Shown: positions 54,826-63,361 of the stretch, piece after piece | Numbering within the stretch: position 1 is the first letter of the stretch | How the letters are laid out: every line of letters begins with the position of its first letter | Assembly (NCBI GenBank): GCA_050246915.1 | Contig: JBFWVD010000002.1 | Span: forward strand, 89,220-153,219 | DNA: 64,000 bases | Direction of reading: 5' to 3' | DNA from: JBFWVD01 sp050246915 | GTDB taxonomy: Bacteria > Actinomycetota > Acidimicrobiia > Acidimicrobiales > Ilumatobacteraceae | Program-made: the position numbers and the translations under genes | The notes under the pieces: generated by a model | The model's database searches: none | What the model saw: the letters and a program-made list of their open reading frames with translations, nothing else | What the model was told of the DNA's origin: nothing

Positions 54826-54880
54826 GGAGCGCGGGCCTGAGGAGCGCGGGCCTGAGGAGCGCGGGCCTGAGGAGCGCGGG
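54821..54880. repeat. 15-bp tandem repeat, four copies, over a stop codon
   Basis: Four perfect copies of cctgaggagcgcggg. The first contains the TGA of the thioesterase gene (54823-54825). The rest of the interval up to the small gene ending at 54963 shows no gene on either strand. Confidence 0.95.
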
Positions 54881-54962
54881 GCTCCTGGGCGCCCGGAACA
54901 CCGGGCTCACGGACCTGGTCCGGTCGCCGGACGCCACACGACCACCCGCCGGCAGCGGCTGG

Positions 54963-55142
54963 TCACGCTGCTTCCTGGTGGAGATGATCGTGCTCACGGA
55001 CCGCGGCGGCGAGGGCGGCACGAGCCTTGGCCAGGCCGGCCAGACCGATGCGACGTGTCTGGGCGTCGAGGAGGAAACGGGCATGGTCGTAGCCGGTGTC
55101 CGCGTTGTCGAGGCTGTCGAGGAGGTGCATCTGTTCGCTCAT
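54963..55142 (-). CDS. Small hypothetical protein upstream of nothing recognisable
   Basis: A 59-residue protein starting MSEQMHLLDSLDNADTGYDH and ending in AAAVREHDHLHQEAA. It looks like two amphipathic helices, the second Ala/Arg/Glu-rich, with several His and Asp residues. Codon use follows the genome (G/C at third positions), which supports it as real. It lies 60 bases downstream of metH on the same strand and could be the last gene of that transcript. No family recognised. Confidence 0.5.
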   Translation of the reverse strand: MSEQMHLLDSLDNADTGYDHARFLLDAQTRRIGLAGLAKARAALAAAVREHDHLHQEAA

Positions 55143-55202
55143 GGGAACAGCATGCAGAGGGGGTGTGATGTTTTTCCCGGGGCCGTCTCGCCCCGCCCCT
55201 CG

Positions 55203-58200
55203 TCAGCGGGCCACGAAGTACTTGGCCCGGGGATGGTGGCAGATGATGGCGCTGGTGGTCTGCTCCGGCTGGTACTGCCACCCGGTCTCCTCGCTCACCA
55301 CGATGCCGATGCGCTCCGACTCGAGCAGGGCCCCGACGGTGGCGTTGTCCTCGAGGTCGGGGCACGCCGGATAGCCCCAGGAGTACCGCCCGCCCCGGTA
55401 CTGCTGACGGAACAACCCGGCCAGGCTCGGACCGTCCTGATCGGCGAAGCCCCATTCGGTGCGGATGCGATGGTGCCAATACTCCGCCAGGGCCTCGGCC
55501 ATCTCGACGCCCAGGCCGTGCAGCATCAGGTATTCCTGATAGCGGTTCTCGGCGAACAGCTCGGCGGTTGCCTTGCTGACGTCCTCGCCCATGGTCACGA
55601 TGTGGAAGGCGGCAACGTCAACGTCAGTTGACGTGATGGGGCGGAAGAAGTCGGCGATGCACAGCCACGGCTCGACCTTCTGTCGTGGGTAGTGGAACCG
55701 GCAGCGTTCAGCGGTGCGGTTCTCGTCGGTCCACACCACCAGATCGTCGCCATCGGAGTTCACCGGGAAGTAGCCGTACACCAGTTGCGGCACCAGCACG
55801 CCTGAGGCCTTGGCAGCGGCCAACTGCTCGCGCAGCCGGGGACGGATGCGGTCCTTGAACTGCTCGTCGTTCTCGCCGTTCTCGGGGCGGAACTGCCATT
55901 GGTTGCGGAACAGCGCGGTCTCGTTCACGTACTCGGCGATGTCGTCGAGGCTGAGGCCCTTCACGATCCGGGAGCCCCAGAACGGCGGCTTGAAGATCTC
56001 GTTGTCCATGTCGACATCGGGCGAGCGCTCAGGGATGGTCGACGGGTCGACCGCCGCGGCGCGAGCCGAGGCTCGTTCGGGCATCACCCGGCCGCTGGGC
56101 ACGGTGCCGAACTCGGGATCGTCGACACCGGAGCGCTTCATGTCCATGAGCTTGTCCATGGTGTGCAGACCTTCGAACGCGTCGCGTCCGTAGAAGACGC
56201 GGCCGTCGTAGATCTCGCGAAGATCGCGCTCGACGTAGCTGCGGGTGAGCGCGGCGCCACCGAGCAGGACGGGGATGTTGCTCATCCCGGCGGAGTTCAA
56301 CTCCTCGAGGTTGTCGCGCATGATGAGCGTCGACTTCACCAGCAGTCCACTCATGCCAATCGCGTCGGCGTTCACTTCCTTGGCCTTGGCGATCATGTCG
56401 GCGACCGACACCTTGATGCCGAGGTTGATCACCTCGTAGCCGTTGTTGGTACAGATGATGTCGACCAGGTTCTTGCCGATGTCGTGCACGTCGCCCTTCA
56501 CGGTGGCGAGCACGAGGCGCCCCTTGGACGTCTCACCTTCGACGCGTTCCATGTGCGGCTCGAGATAGGCCACGGCGGTCTTCATCGTCTCGGCCGATTG
56601 CAACACGAACGGCAGCTGCATCTGACCAGAACCGAACAGCTCGCCCACGGTCTTCATGCCTTCGAGGAGGATCTCGTTGACGATGGTCAGCGCCGGGATG
56701 CCCGAGGCCAGTGCTTCGTCGAGATCGACATCGAGGCCATCGCGATCGCCGTCGATGATGCGGGTGGTCAAGCGGCGTTCGACTGGCCAATCGGTGCGAT
56801 CGGCGGTCACCGACTTGACGCTGGTGACACCGGCGAACACGTCGAGCAGCTTGGCCAACGGGTCGTAGCCACGCGAGGCATCGCGGCGGTCGTAGATGAG
56901 ATCGAGGCACACCTCGAGCTGCTCGGCCGGGATCTTGTTGAGCGGCACGATCTTGCCAGCGTGCACGATGGCCGAATCGAGGCCCGCTTGCATGCACTCG
57001 TGCAGGAACACGCTGTTGAGGACGTGGCGGGCTGCTGGTGAGAGACCGAAGCTCACGTTGGACACGCCGAGCGTGGTGAAGCATCCGGGGATCTCGGACT
57101 TGATGCGCTTGATCGCTTCGATGGTGGCCATGGCGTCGCCGCGTAGATCGTCATCCCCGGTTGACAGTGGGAACGTGAGCGCATCGAAGATGAGGTCGCT
57201 GGCCCGCAGGCCGTAGCGCTCGGTGGCGATGTCGTGGATGCGATGGGCGATCTCCAACTTCCACTCGATGTCGCGTGCCTGACCGCGCTCGTCGATGAGG
57301 AGGCAGATCACCGCCGCGCCGTGCTCGGCCGCGAGCGTGAACACCTTGTCGAGTCGTGAGCCGGGGGCCTCGCCGTCTTCGAGGTTGGCCGAGTTGAGAA
57401 TGGATCGTCCACCGATGCGCTCCAGCGCGGCCTGCATGACCGGCGGCTCGGTGGAGTCGAGCACCAGCGGCACGCTGGCCGCGGTGGCAAAACGCTCCGC
57501 CATGAGATCCATGTCGACAGCCCCGTCGCGACCCACGTAGTCGACGCACACATCGAGCACATGGGCGCCTTCACGGATCTGCTCGGTGGCGATCTTGGTG
57601 CAGCTGTCGAGATCGCCGTTGAGCATTGCGTCGCGGAACGCCTTGGAGCCGTTGGCGTTGGTGCGCTCACCGATGATCAGGAACGACTTGTCCTGGGCCA
57701 AGGTGACAGGCGAATAGATGCTCGTCACTGACGGCTCGATCAACGGCGACCGACGGGCCGGGGTGAGATCGCGCACGGCGTCGACAGCGGCGCGCAGATG
57801 CTCCGGCGTGGTGCCGCAGCAGCCGCCGATGATGCCGATGCCGAGATCGGCCACGTGATGGCGATGGAACTCGGCGAACTGCGCCGGTGTGAGGTCGTAG
57901 TGGGTCTTGCCGTCGACGATGGACGGCAGACCGGCGTTGGGGAGCACGCTGATGTGCGTGGGGCAGTGATGGGAGAGATGACGCAGATGCTCAGCCATCT
58001 CGGCCGGGCCGGTCGCGCAGTTGATGCCGAACACGTCGGGCTTCATGGCGCCGATCGATACCAGTGCGGCCCCGATCTCGGAGCCGACGAGCATGCGCCC
58101 TGTGGTCTCCATGGTGACCTGCACCTGCAAGGGGACTTGACGTCCCTCGGCGGCCATGGCCTTACGGCAGGCGATCATCGCTGCCTTGATCTGCAACAGG

Positions 58201-58694
58201 TCCATGCAGGTCTCGATGAGGAAGAGGTCGACCCCGCCTTCGAGCAGAGCGCGGGCCTGCTGCTCGTACGCGTCCCGCAGATCACGGAAGCCGATGTGAC
58301 CGAGGCTGGGGAGCTTGGTGCCGGGTCCGATCGAGCCGGCGACGAACCGAGGACGGCCGTCGGCGGCGAAGTCGGACGCCACCGCTCGTGCGATGCGCGC
58401 CGCGGCGACGTTGAGCTCATGGGTCTTGTCGGCGATCTGGTACTCGGCGAGTACCGGCGCGAAGGCGCCGAACGTGTCGGTCTCGACGACGTCGACGCCA
58501 ACGGCGAAGAACGAGGCATGCAGATCGGCGATGACGTCGGGCCGGGTGAGCACGAGCATCTCGTTGCAGCCCTCGAGATCGGGCCCGCCGAAGTCGTCGG
58601 CGGTGAGGTTACGGGTCTGCAGATTGGAACCGCAGGCGCCATCGAAGACGACGACATGGTCGTTGCACGCTTCGAGGTAGGACGGGCTGGACAT
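55203..58694 (-). CDS. metH: Cobalamin-dependent methionine synthase
   Basis: 1163 residues with all four MetH modules: homocysteine-binding domain (FDGACGSNLQTRNL at the start, zinc ligands in GINCATG and GGCCGTT); pterin-binding domain (IIGERTNANGSKAFRDAM, VLDSTEP); B12-binding domain with the axial ligand H737 in GDVHDIGKNLVDI; and the S-adenosylmethionine-dependent reactivation domain (YSWGYPACPDLEDNATV). It methylates homocysteine using methyltetrahydrofolate. The start at 58694 has a GGGAG ribosome-binding site; the frame is open for 22 more codons but lacks a better start. A structured leader precedes it, and a cobalamin adenosyltransferase gene is divergent. Confidence 0.96.
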   Translation of the reverse strand: MSSPSYLEACNDHVVVFDGACGSNLQTRNLTADDFGGPDLEGCNEMLVLTRPDVIADLHASFFAVGVDVVETDTFGAFAPVLAEYQIADKTHELNVAAARIARAVASDFAADGRPRFVAGSIGPGTKLPSLGHIGFRDLRDAYEQQARALLEGGVDLFLIETCMDLLQIKAAMIACRKAMAAEGRQVPLQVQVTMETTGRMLVGSEIGAALVSIGAMKPDVFGINCATGPAEMAEHLRHLSHHCPTHISVLPNAGLPSIVDGKTHYDLTPAQFAEFHRHHVADLGIGIIGGCCGTTPEHLRAAVDAVRDLTPARRSPLIEPSVTSIYSPVTLAQDKSFLIIGERTNANGSKAFRDAMLNGDLDSCTKIATEQIREGAHVLDVCVDYVGRDGAVDMDLMAERFATAASVPLVLDSTEPPVMQAALERIGGRSILNSANLEDGEAPGSRLDKVFTLAAEHGAAVICLLIDERGQARDIEWKLEIAHRIHDIATERYGLRASDLIFDALTFPLSTGDDDLRGDAMATIEAIKRIKSEIPGCFTTLGVSNVSFGLSPAARHVLNSVFLHECMQAGLDSAIVHAGKIVPLNKIPAEQLEVCLDLIYDRRDASRGYDPLAKLLDVFAGVTSVKSVTADRTDWPVERRLTTRIIDGDRDGLDVDLDEALASGIPALTIVNEILLEGMKTVGELFGSGQMQLPFVLQSAETMKTAVAYLEPHMERVEGETSKGRLVLATVKGDVHDIGKNLVDIICTNNGYEVINLGIKVSVADMIAKAKEVNADAIGMSGLLVKSTLIMRDNLEELNSAGMSNIPVLLGGAALTRSYVERDLREIYDGRVFYGRDAFEGLHTMDKLMDMKRSGVDDPEFGTVPSGRVMPERASARAAAVDPSTIPERSPDVDMDNEIFKPPFWGSRIVKGLSLDDIAEYVNETALFRNQWQFRPENGENDEQFKDRIRPRLREQLAAAKASGVLVPQLVYGYFPVNSDGDDLVVWTDENRTAERCRFHYPRQKVEPWLCIADFFRPITSTDVDVAAFHIVTMGEDVSKATAELFAENRYQEYLMLHGLGVEMAEALAEYWHHRIRTEWGFADQDGPSLAGLFRQQYRGGRYSWGYPACPDLEDNATVGALLESERIGIVVSEETGWQYQPEQTTSAIICHHPRAKYFVAR

Positions 58695-58716
58695 TGCACG
58701 CTCCCGATGGGGGTCG

Positions 58717-58824
58717 CAGGGCGTATTGCCCTGGTGCTCGGCGCCTGGAGGATGCTCCATGCGTACGGCTCGTGCTCATGGCGCCCTCTGGCGCCGGTGC
58801 CCACACCATCGGGTGTGTCATGAG
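58717..58824 (-). ncRNA. Candidate structured leader of metH (three-way junction plus hairpin)
   Basis: The metH upstream region contains nested perfect inverted repeats. CTCATG (58775-58780) pairs with CATGAG (58819-58824) and encloses two hairpins, GCGCC/GGCGC around a CTCT loop (58781-58794) and CACACC/GGTGTG around an ATCG loop (58802-58817). A fourth hairpin, CAGGGC/GCCCTG with a five-base loop (58717-58733), lies closer to the start codon. I find no match by eye to SAM-I, SAM-IV, SAH or cobalamin riboswitch cores. Strand is assigned from metH; the repeats are symmetric and could also be protein-binding sites. Confidence 0.4.
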
Positions 58825-58940
58825 TGATCCAAGCTTAGCGACATCATCGGCGCGAACGGTCGTGCAGATGAGCCCGGCGATGAGCCCGGGTGACCAGAGC
58901 CTCACTGGCGAGCCGGTGTCCCGATAGCGTGCCAGCACTC

Positions 58941-59477
58941 ATGGACATCACGACCAAGACCGGTGACGACGGAACGACCGGACTGCTCTACGGCGGTCGG
59001 GTCCGCAAGGATTCGGTGCTCCCCACCGCCTATGGCGAAGTGGACGAAGCGCAGTCGTTCCTCGGTGTGGCTCGGGCCCAGTGCCCCCGCGGCGGCGAGC
59101 TCGACGAGATGCTCATCTCCATCGAGCGCGATCTGTGGGTGCTGATGGCCGAGTTGGCCACGTTGCCCGAGAACCGCCACAAGCTCACTCCGGGCAAGAG
59201 CGCGGTCACCGCTCAGATGGTCGATGAGCTCGAAGCCATCGGCGATCGCATCGGTACCCGGTTCGAGATGCCGAGCGAGTTCGTGGTGCCCGGCCAGCAG
59301 CCCGTGGCTGCCGCGCTCGATGTCGCCCGTGCCGTGGTGCGCCGAGCCGAGCGGGCATCGCTCGCTGCCGCGAGTGACGGGTCCCATGTTGTTGCGTATC
59401 TGAATCGACTCTCCGACCTGCTCTGGACCTTGGCCCGGTGGCAGGAGGGTGAGTCCCTCACTGCCAGGGAGAAATGA
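58941..59477 (+). CDS. Cob(I)alamin adenosyltransferase, PduO/MMAB type
   Basis: 178 residues, full length for the trimeric PduO-type family. The N-terminal ATP-binding motif TKTGDDGTTGLLYGGRVRKD is intact, as are GEVDEAQSFLG, the DLWVLMAELA helix and the C-terminal R-R-AER and LNRLSDLLWTLAR motifs. It transfers adenosine from ATP to reduced cobalamin to make coenzyme B12. Start at the ATG at 58941, ten bases after TAGCGT (58925-58930). It is divergent from the B12-dependent metH, and its stop overlaps the aminopeptidase start. Confidence 0.94.
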   Translation: MDITTKTGDDGTTGLLYGGRVRKDSVLPTAYGEVDEAQSFLGVARAQCPRGGELDEMLISIERDLWVLMAELATLPENRHKLTPGKSAVTAQMVDELEAIGDRIGTRFEMPSEFVVPGQQPVAAALDVARAVVRRAERASLAAASDGSHVVAYLNRLSDLLWTLARWQEGESLTAREK

Positions 59478-60931
59478 TGACCATCACGATCGATGTCGCT
59501 CGTTCCGTGCCGCGCAGCGCCGCTGCGGTCGGCGTGCCGGTGTACACCGACGGAGCCGTGCCGCGCAGCGTCGGGCTGAACCGCGCCGCGCTCGCTGCGC
59601 TGGGATTCGAGGGCAAGGTCGGCCAGGTGCAGCTGGTCCCCAGCAACGACGGCCCGCTCGTGGTGGCCGTTGGCATGGGCGATCAGGGCAAGGTCACGGT
59701 GGCCACGCTGCGCAAGGCCGCGGCCGTGTTGGCACGAGCGGTGGAGAAGCGGACCGATGTGGCAACGTCGCTGTGCGAAGTATCCGGCCTCGACGCCAAG
59801 ACCGCCGCGCAGGCCGTGGCAGAGGGCATGCGGTTGGCGCTGTATCGCTTCAACAATGTTCGATCGAAGCCCAACGTGCCGACGCTCACCAAGGTGACGC
59901 TGGTGGCCGACGCGGCGCGGCACAAGGCGCTGGCCGCTGGTGCTGAACGGGGCCTGGCGTTCGCCGAGGCGCAGTGCCTGGCACGAGACCTGGCCAACAC
60001 GCCCCCGGCGCGTCTCACCGCGCCGATGCTGGCCGAGAAGGCCGTCGAGGTGGCCTCCGCGGCGGGGCTGACCGTTGAGGTGTGGGACAACGCGCGTCTG
60101 GCCGAAGAGCGTTGCCACGGACTGCTCAGCGTCAACGCCGGTTCGCACGAAGAGGCTCGGTTGGTGAAGCTGACCTACACGCCGCGCAACCCGACGGGGA
60201 CGGTGGCGTTGGTCGGCAAGGGCATCACGTTCGATTCCGGTGGACTGTCGCTCAAGCCCAGCGACGGCATGAAGGACATGAAGATGGACATGTCCGGCGC
60301 GGCCGCCGTGCTCGCGGCGATGTCGGCCATGAAGATCGTGAAGCCCAAGGTGAAGGTGATCGGCTGGCTGTGCTGCACCGACAACCTGCCCAGCGGTACG
60401 GCCATCAAGGTGAGCGATGTGATCACCTATCGCAACGGCACCACCGTGGAGGTACTCAACACCGATGCCGAGGGTCGCTTGGTGTTGGCCGACGCACTGG
60501 TGCTGGCCGCTGAGGAGAAGGTCGATGCCATCGTCGACATCGCTACGTTGACCGGCGCGTGTATGGCGGCGTTGGGCTCCAAGATCGCTGGCGCTATGGG
60601 CACCAACGATGCGCTCGTCGCGCAGGTGCGCGCCGCGGCTGATCGCTCCGATGAGCCGGTGTGGCAACTTCCGTTGCCCGGTGACTATCGCAAGCTCCTC
60701 GACTCCGAGGTGGCGGACATGAAGAACATCGGCGGCCCCTACGGCGGGGCGATCACGGCGGCGTTGTTCCTGAAGGAGTTCACCGCGTCGGTGCCGTGGG
60801 TGCACCTCGACATCGCCGGACCGATGCGGGTCGAGGCCGATGAGGACTGGAAGGTCAAGGGCGCCACGGGTTTCGGCACCCGCCTGTTCCTGGAGTTGGT
60901 GGATCGGATCGATCTCGGCGCACTGGCCTGA
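59474..60931 (+). CDS. pepA: Leucyl aminopeptidase (M17 family)
   Basis: 485 residues. The M17 signature NTDAEGRL starts at residue 329, and the two-metal site is visible in GKGITFDSGGLSLKPSDGMKDMKMDMSGAAAV (Lys, Asp and the second-metal ligands). The N-terminal domain is less conserved, as usual. It is a cytoplasmic hexameric peptidase that removes N-terminal residues during peptide turnover. The ATG overlaps the adenosyltransferase stop (ATGA); a second ATG follows directly. Confidence 0.95.
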   Translation: MMTITIDVARSVPRSAAAVGVPVYTDGAVPRSVGLNRAALAALGFEGKVGQVQLVPSNDGPLVVAVGMGDQGKVTVATLRKAAAVLARAVEKRTDVATSLCEVSGLDAKTAAQAVAEGMRLALYRFNNVRSKPNVPTLTKVTLVADAARHKALAAGAERGLAFAEAQCLARDLANTPPARLTAPMLAEKAVEVASAAGLTVEVWDNARLAEERCHGLLSVNAGSHEEARLVKLTYTPRNPTGTVALVGKGITFDSGGLSLKPSDGMKDMKMDMSGAAAVLAAMSAMKIVKPKVKVIGWLCCTDNLPSGTAIKVSDVITYRNGTTVEVLNTDAEGRLVLADALVLAAEEKVDAIVDIATLTGACMAALGSKIAGAMGTNDALVAQVRAAADRSDEPVWQLPLPGDYRKLLDSEVADMKNIGGPYGGAITAALFLKEFTASVPWVHLDIAGPMRVEADEDWKVKGATGFGTRLFLELVDRIDLGALA

Positions 60932-60968
60932 GCAGCTTGGGTCGACGTCTCTGGGTTCATGAGTAGCG

Positions 60969-61003
60969 AACGACCGCGGTACGAGCCTTGTACCGCGGTC
61001 GTT
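60969..61003. terminator. Strong bidirectional hairpin terminator
   Basis: A perfect 14-bp stem AACGACCGCGGTAC (60969-60982) / GTACCGCGGTCGTT (60990-61003) with a GAGCCTT loop, lying between the convergent aminopeptidase and minus-strand hypothetical genes. The 3' flank on the plus strand is TTTC, a short T-tract. It is the clearest terminator in the window. Confidence 0.85.
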
Positions 61004-61038
61004 TCGCGTCCGTGTGAGCGGCTGTGTCTGCGCCCGCG

Positions 61039-61647
61039 TCAGCTGGCCTGAGCGTTCTCCGCGTCGCATCGGGCCTTGGCCCAATCGATGGCCTCGAGCG
61101 CGACGGCGTCACCGAATCGCCACTCGCGCAGTTGCCAGGCGATCTCGTTCGGGTTCTCCCCGAGGCGCATCAATGTCAGGGCCAAGCTGAACGCTCGTCG
61201 CCGTTGTGCTTTGGCCGTGATGTTGTCCTCGCGATCGACCCAACCTTGGTGATCGTCACGCAGCCGCTGGGGGAGTCGCTCCAGATGGCGGGCCGGCAGA
61301 TAGGGGACTCGTCGGCGCACCTCCAGGGCCATGGGTGTGTGGCGAGCCATGCCGAACTGCATGAGACGTGACAGCGCCCCGATGAACGGTCCGTTGCGGC
61401 TGAGCGATCCGGTGAGTCCGATGGACTTGGCGGTCTCTTCCAGAGCCATGACGAAACCGTCGTGATGGACGTCGAGCTCGTCGGTGATGCGCCGCAACAG
61501 CCAGACCGTCGAGGGGCCGAGGACGGGGAGCCAGAACCGTTCGACGTACGGGGAGCGGGGATCATGACCAACGGCGTCGACGACTCGATCGGCCCATGGG
61601 TGGATCGTGAGCTCGCCGGTGAGCAACGGGGTCGAGGTCAAGGTCAT
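61039..61647 (-). CDS. Conserved-looking hypothetical protein, all-helical
   Basis: 202 residues from the ATG at 61647; a GTG at 61656 is an in-frame alternative. It appears mostly helical and cytoplasmic: WADRVVDAVGHDPRSPYVERFWLPVLGPSTVWLLRRITDEL, then GPFIGALSRLMQFGMAR, a basic central part with VRRRVPYLPARHLERLPQRL, and ALTLMRLGENPNEIAWQLREWRFGDAVALEAIDWA. No catalytic motif or known domain can be named. The 170-base gap to the next gene contains an AT-rich patch (about 61746-61775) that may hold its promoter. Confidence 0.7.
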   Translation of the reverse strand: MTLTSTPLLTGELTIHPWADRVVDAVGHDPRSPYVERFWLPVLGPSTVWLLRRITDELDVHHDGFVMALEETAKSIGLTGSLSRNGPFIGALSRLMQFGMARHTPMALEVRRRVPYLPARHLERLPQRLRDDHQGWVDREDNITAKAQRRRAFSLALTLMRLGENPNEIAWQLREWRFGDAVALEAIDWAKARCDAENAQAS

Positions 61648-61826
61648 GGACGCCACCTGTGGGTTGTGGGCGCAGTGTGCCGAGTGCGCTGCGGTGTGGG
61701 GAGCGGCTCGATGACGGTGACCGGCAAGGCCGCTGAGATGTTTCGATGAGTTTCATTACATTCGGTGGTATCTGTCAAGAGCGGTCTGCGTCGGGTCGTC
61801 ACTCGTCACGCGGTCAAGATGACGAC

Positions 61827-62561
61827 ATGCCCAGCCGAGTGGCCCTCATCACCAATGTCTGCGAGTACGCCGGACCGGGCGCCCTCGAGGCACTGATCGC
61901 CGATGGTCTGGAGGTCGTCGCGCATGATCGCCAGTTCGCCGACGCCGATGCGGCGGCAGTGTTTCGCGATCAGCACCCGGGCGTGTTGGTCACGGCGGTC
62001 GCCGACGCCGACGAGCTGGCGCGCTTCGTGCTCGACGAACGCGGACGGGTCGACGTGCTGGTGTCGAACGACGTCGTTGCCAGGTCGCGCTATCGCTTGG
62101 CGGACGCCAGCGTGGAGCTGTTCCGATCGACGCTCGACGCACTGGTGGTCTGGCCGTTCCGTTTGGCCCAGCTGCTCGCGCCACAGATGCAAGAGCGCCG
62201 TAGCGGATCCATGATCTTCATCACCTCAGCGGCGGCGGCTCGCACCGGCGAGGGGTCGTTGATGTATGGCGCGGCGCGGGCGGCAACCACGTCGATGGCC
62301 ACGGCGCTGGCCAAGGAGCTCGGGCCGTTCGGCATCCAGGTGAACTCGATCGGTCCGAACTTCTTCGAAAATCCCACCTACTTCCCTCCGGGCCGGGTCG
62401 AGGGGAATCGAGGTCTCCAGTCGGTGATCGCCACGCAAGTTCCGTTGCGCCGGCTCGGCCGCCAAGATGAGATGGGGGCGCTGATCTCCTTGTTGGCCTC
62501 GGGCAAGGCCCTTCCCATGACCGGCCAGTTCATCAGCTTCTCGGGAGGTTGGTATCCATGA
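61827..62561 (+). CDS. Halohydrin dehalogenase (SDR-related)
   Basis: 244 residues. It looks like a short-chain dehydrogenase, but the cofactor loop is replaced by TNVCEYAGPG and the active-site Lys by Arg. The triad S134 (FITSAAAA), Y147 and R151 (YGAAR) has exactly the 13- and 4-residue spacing of S132-Y145-R149 in HheC, and DVLVSND, IGPNFFENPTYFPP and MTGQFISFSGGWYP follow the halohydrin dehalogenase pattern. Such enzymes turn vicinal haloalcohols into epoxides with release of halide, and open epoxides with small anions, without NAD(P). An HheG enzyme is known from Ilumatobacter. The stop overlaps the sirtuin start. Confidence 0.88.
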   Translation: MPSRVALITNVCEYAGPGALEALIADGLEVVAHDRQFADADAAAVFRDQHPGVLVTAVADADELARFVLDERGRVDVLVSNDVVARSRYRLADASVELFRSTLDALVVWPFRLAQLLAPQMQERRSGSMIFITSAAAARTGEGSLMYGAARAATTSMATALAKELGPFGIQVNSIGPNFFENPTYFPPGRVEGNRGLQSVIATQVPLRRLGRQDEMGALISLLASGKALPMTGQFISFSGGWYP

Positions 62562-63337
62562 GTGCCCCGATCGACGGGCCTACGGGCGTGTCCGAAAACG
62601 ATCTGACGATGGTGCGGATGTTCATCGACGAGGCAAAGGCGGTGACGATCCTCACCGGCGCGGGCATCTCGACCGATTCGGGCATCCCCGACTTCCGCGG
62701 TCCCAAGGGCGTGTGGACCCGCAATCCCGAAGCCGAGAAGCTCTCGACCATCCAGCACTATCTGGCCAACCCCGAGGCGCGGCGCCTGTCGTGGCGGGCC
62801 CGGCTCGACAACCCGGCATGGCGCGCCGATCCCAATCCGGGACATCTTGCGCTGGTCCGACTGGAGCGACGGGGCAAGCTGCGCGGCCTCATCACCCAGA
62901 ACGTCGACGGGTTGCACGGCGAAGCGGGCAACGATCCTGAGCGCATCTTCGAGGTGCACGGCACCATGCGTGCGGCGATCTGCTGGGAGTGCCATACCAA
63001 GTGGCCGATGCAGGAGATCCTCGATCGAGTGCGCCTCGGGGAGGACGATCCGCCGTGCGAGCGATGCGGCGGCATCGTGAAGAGCGACACGATCATGTTC
63101 GGTCAGAACCTCGTGCCGGAGGTGATCGATGGCGCCTTCGACGCGGCGGGCGCGTGCGATCTGTTCATCGCCATCGGCACGACGTTGGCGGTCTACCCCG
63201 TGGCGAACTGTCTTCCGGTGGCCAAGCGGGCAGGCGCTCGGGTGGTGATCATCAACGGCGAGCCCACGGAGATGGACGGCTTGGCCGATGTGGTGCTGCG
63301 CGGCTCGATCAGCGAGATCCTGCCCGAGCTGATGTGA
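62558..63337 (+). CDS. NAD-dependent protein deacylase (sirtuin)
   Basis: 259 residues. The sirtuin motifs are GAGIS (34-38) with TDSGIPDFRG, QNVD (114-117), the catalytic H134 in FEVHG, and a zinc site of C142, C145, C167 and C170. The late motif is GTTLAVYPVANCLP. It removes acyl groups from lysines using NAD+, giving nicotinamide and O-acyl-ADP-ribose. A GGGAGG ribosome-binding site lies inside the end of the preceding gene and the ATG overlaps that gene's stop, so it is translationally coupled to the halohydrin dehalogenase. Confidence 0.94.
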   Translation: MSAPIDGPTGVSENDLTMVRMFIDEAKAVTILTGAGISTDSGIPDFRGPKGVWTRNPEAEKLSTIQHYLANPEARRLSWRARLDNPAWRADPNPGHLALVRLERRGKLRGLITQNVDGLHGEAGNDPERIFEVHGTMRAAICWECHTKWPMQEILDRVRLGEDDPPCERCGGIVKSDTIMFGQNLVPEVIDGAFDAAGACDLFIAIGTTLAVYPVANCLPVAKRAGARVVIINGEPTEMDGLADVVLRGSISEILPELM

Positions 63338-63361
63338 GCGCCGCGCGCACGCGACTCGCGC

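Noticed and set aside
58695..58940. Known cobalamin, SAM-I, SAM-IV or SAH riboswitch upstream of metH
   Set aside because: The conserved cores of these classes could not be found by eye on either strand, so only an unnamed structured element is reported.
61827..62561. Ordinary SDR oxidoreductase annotation
   Set aside because: The Gly-rich cofactor motif is missing and the catalytic Lys is Arg, both diagnostic of halohydrin dehalogenases.
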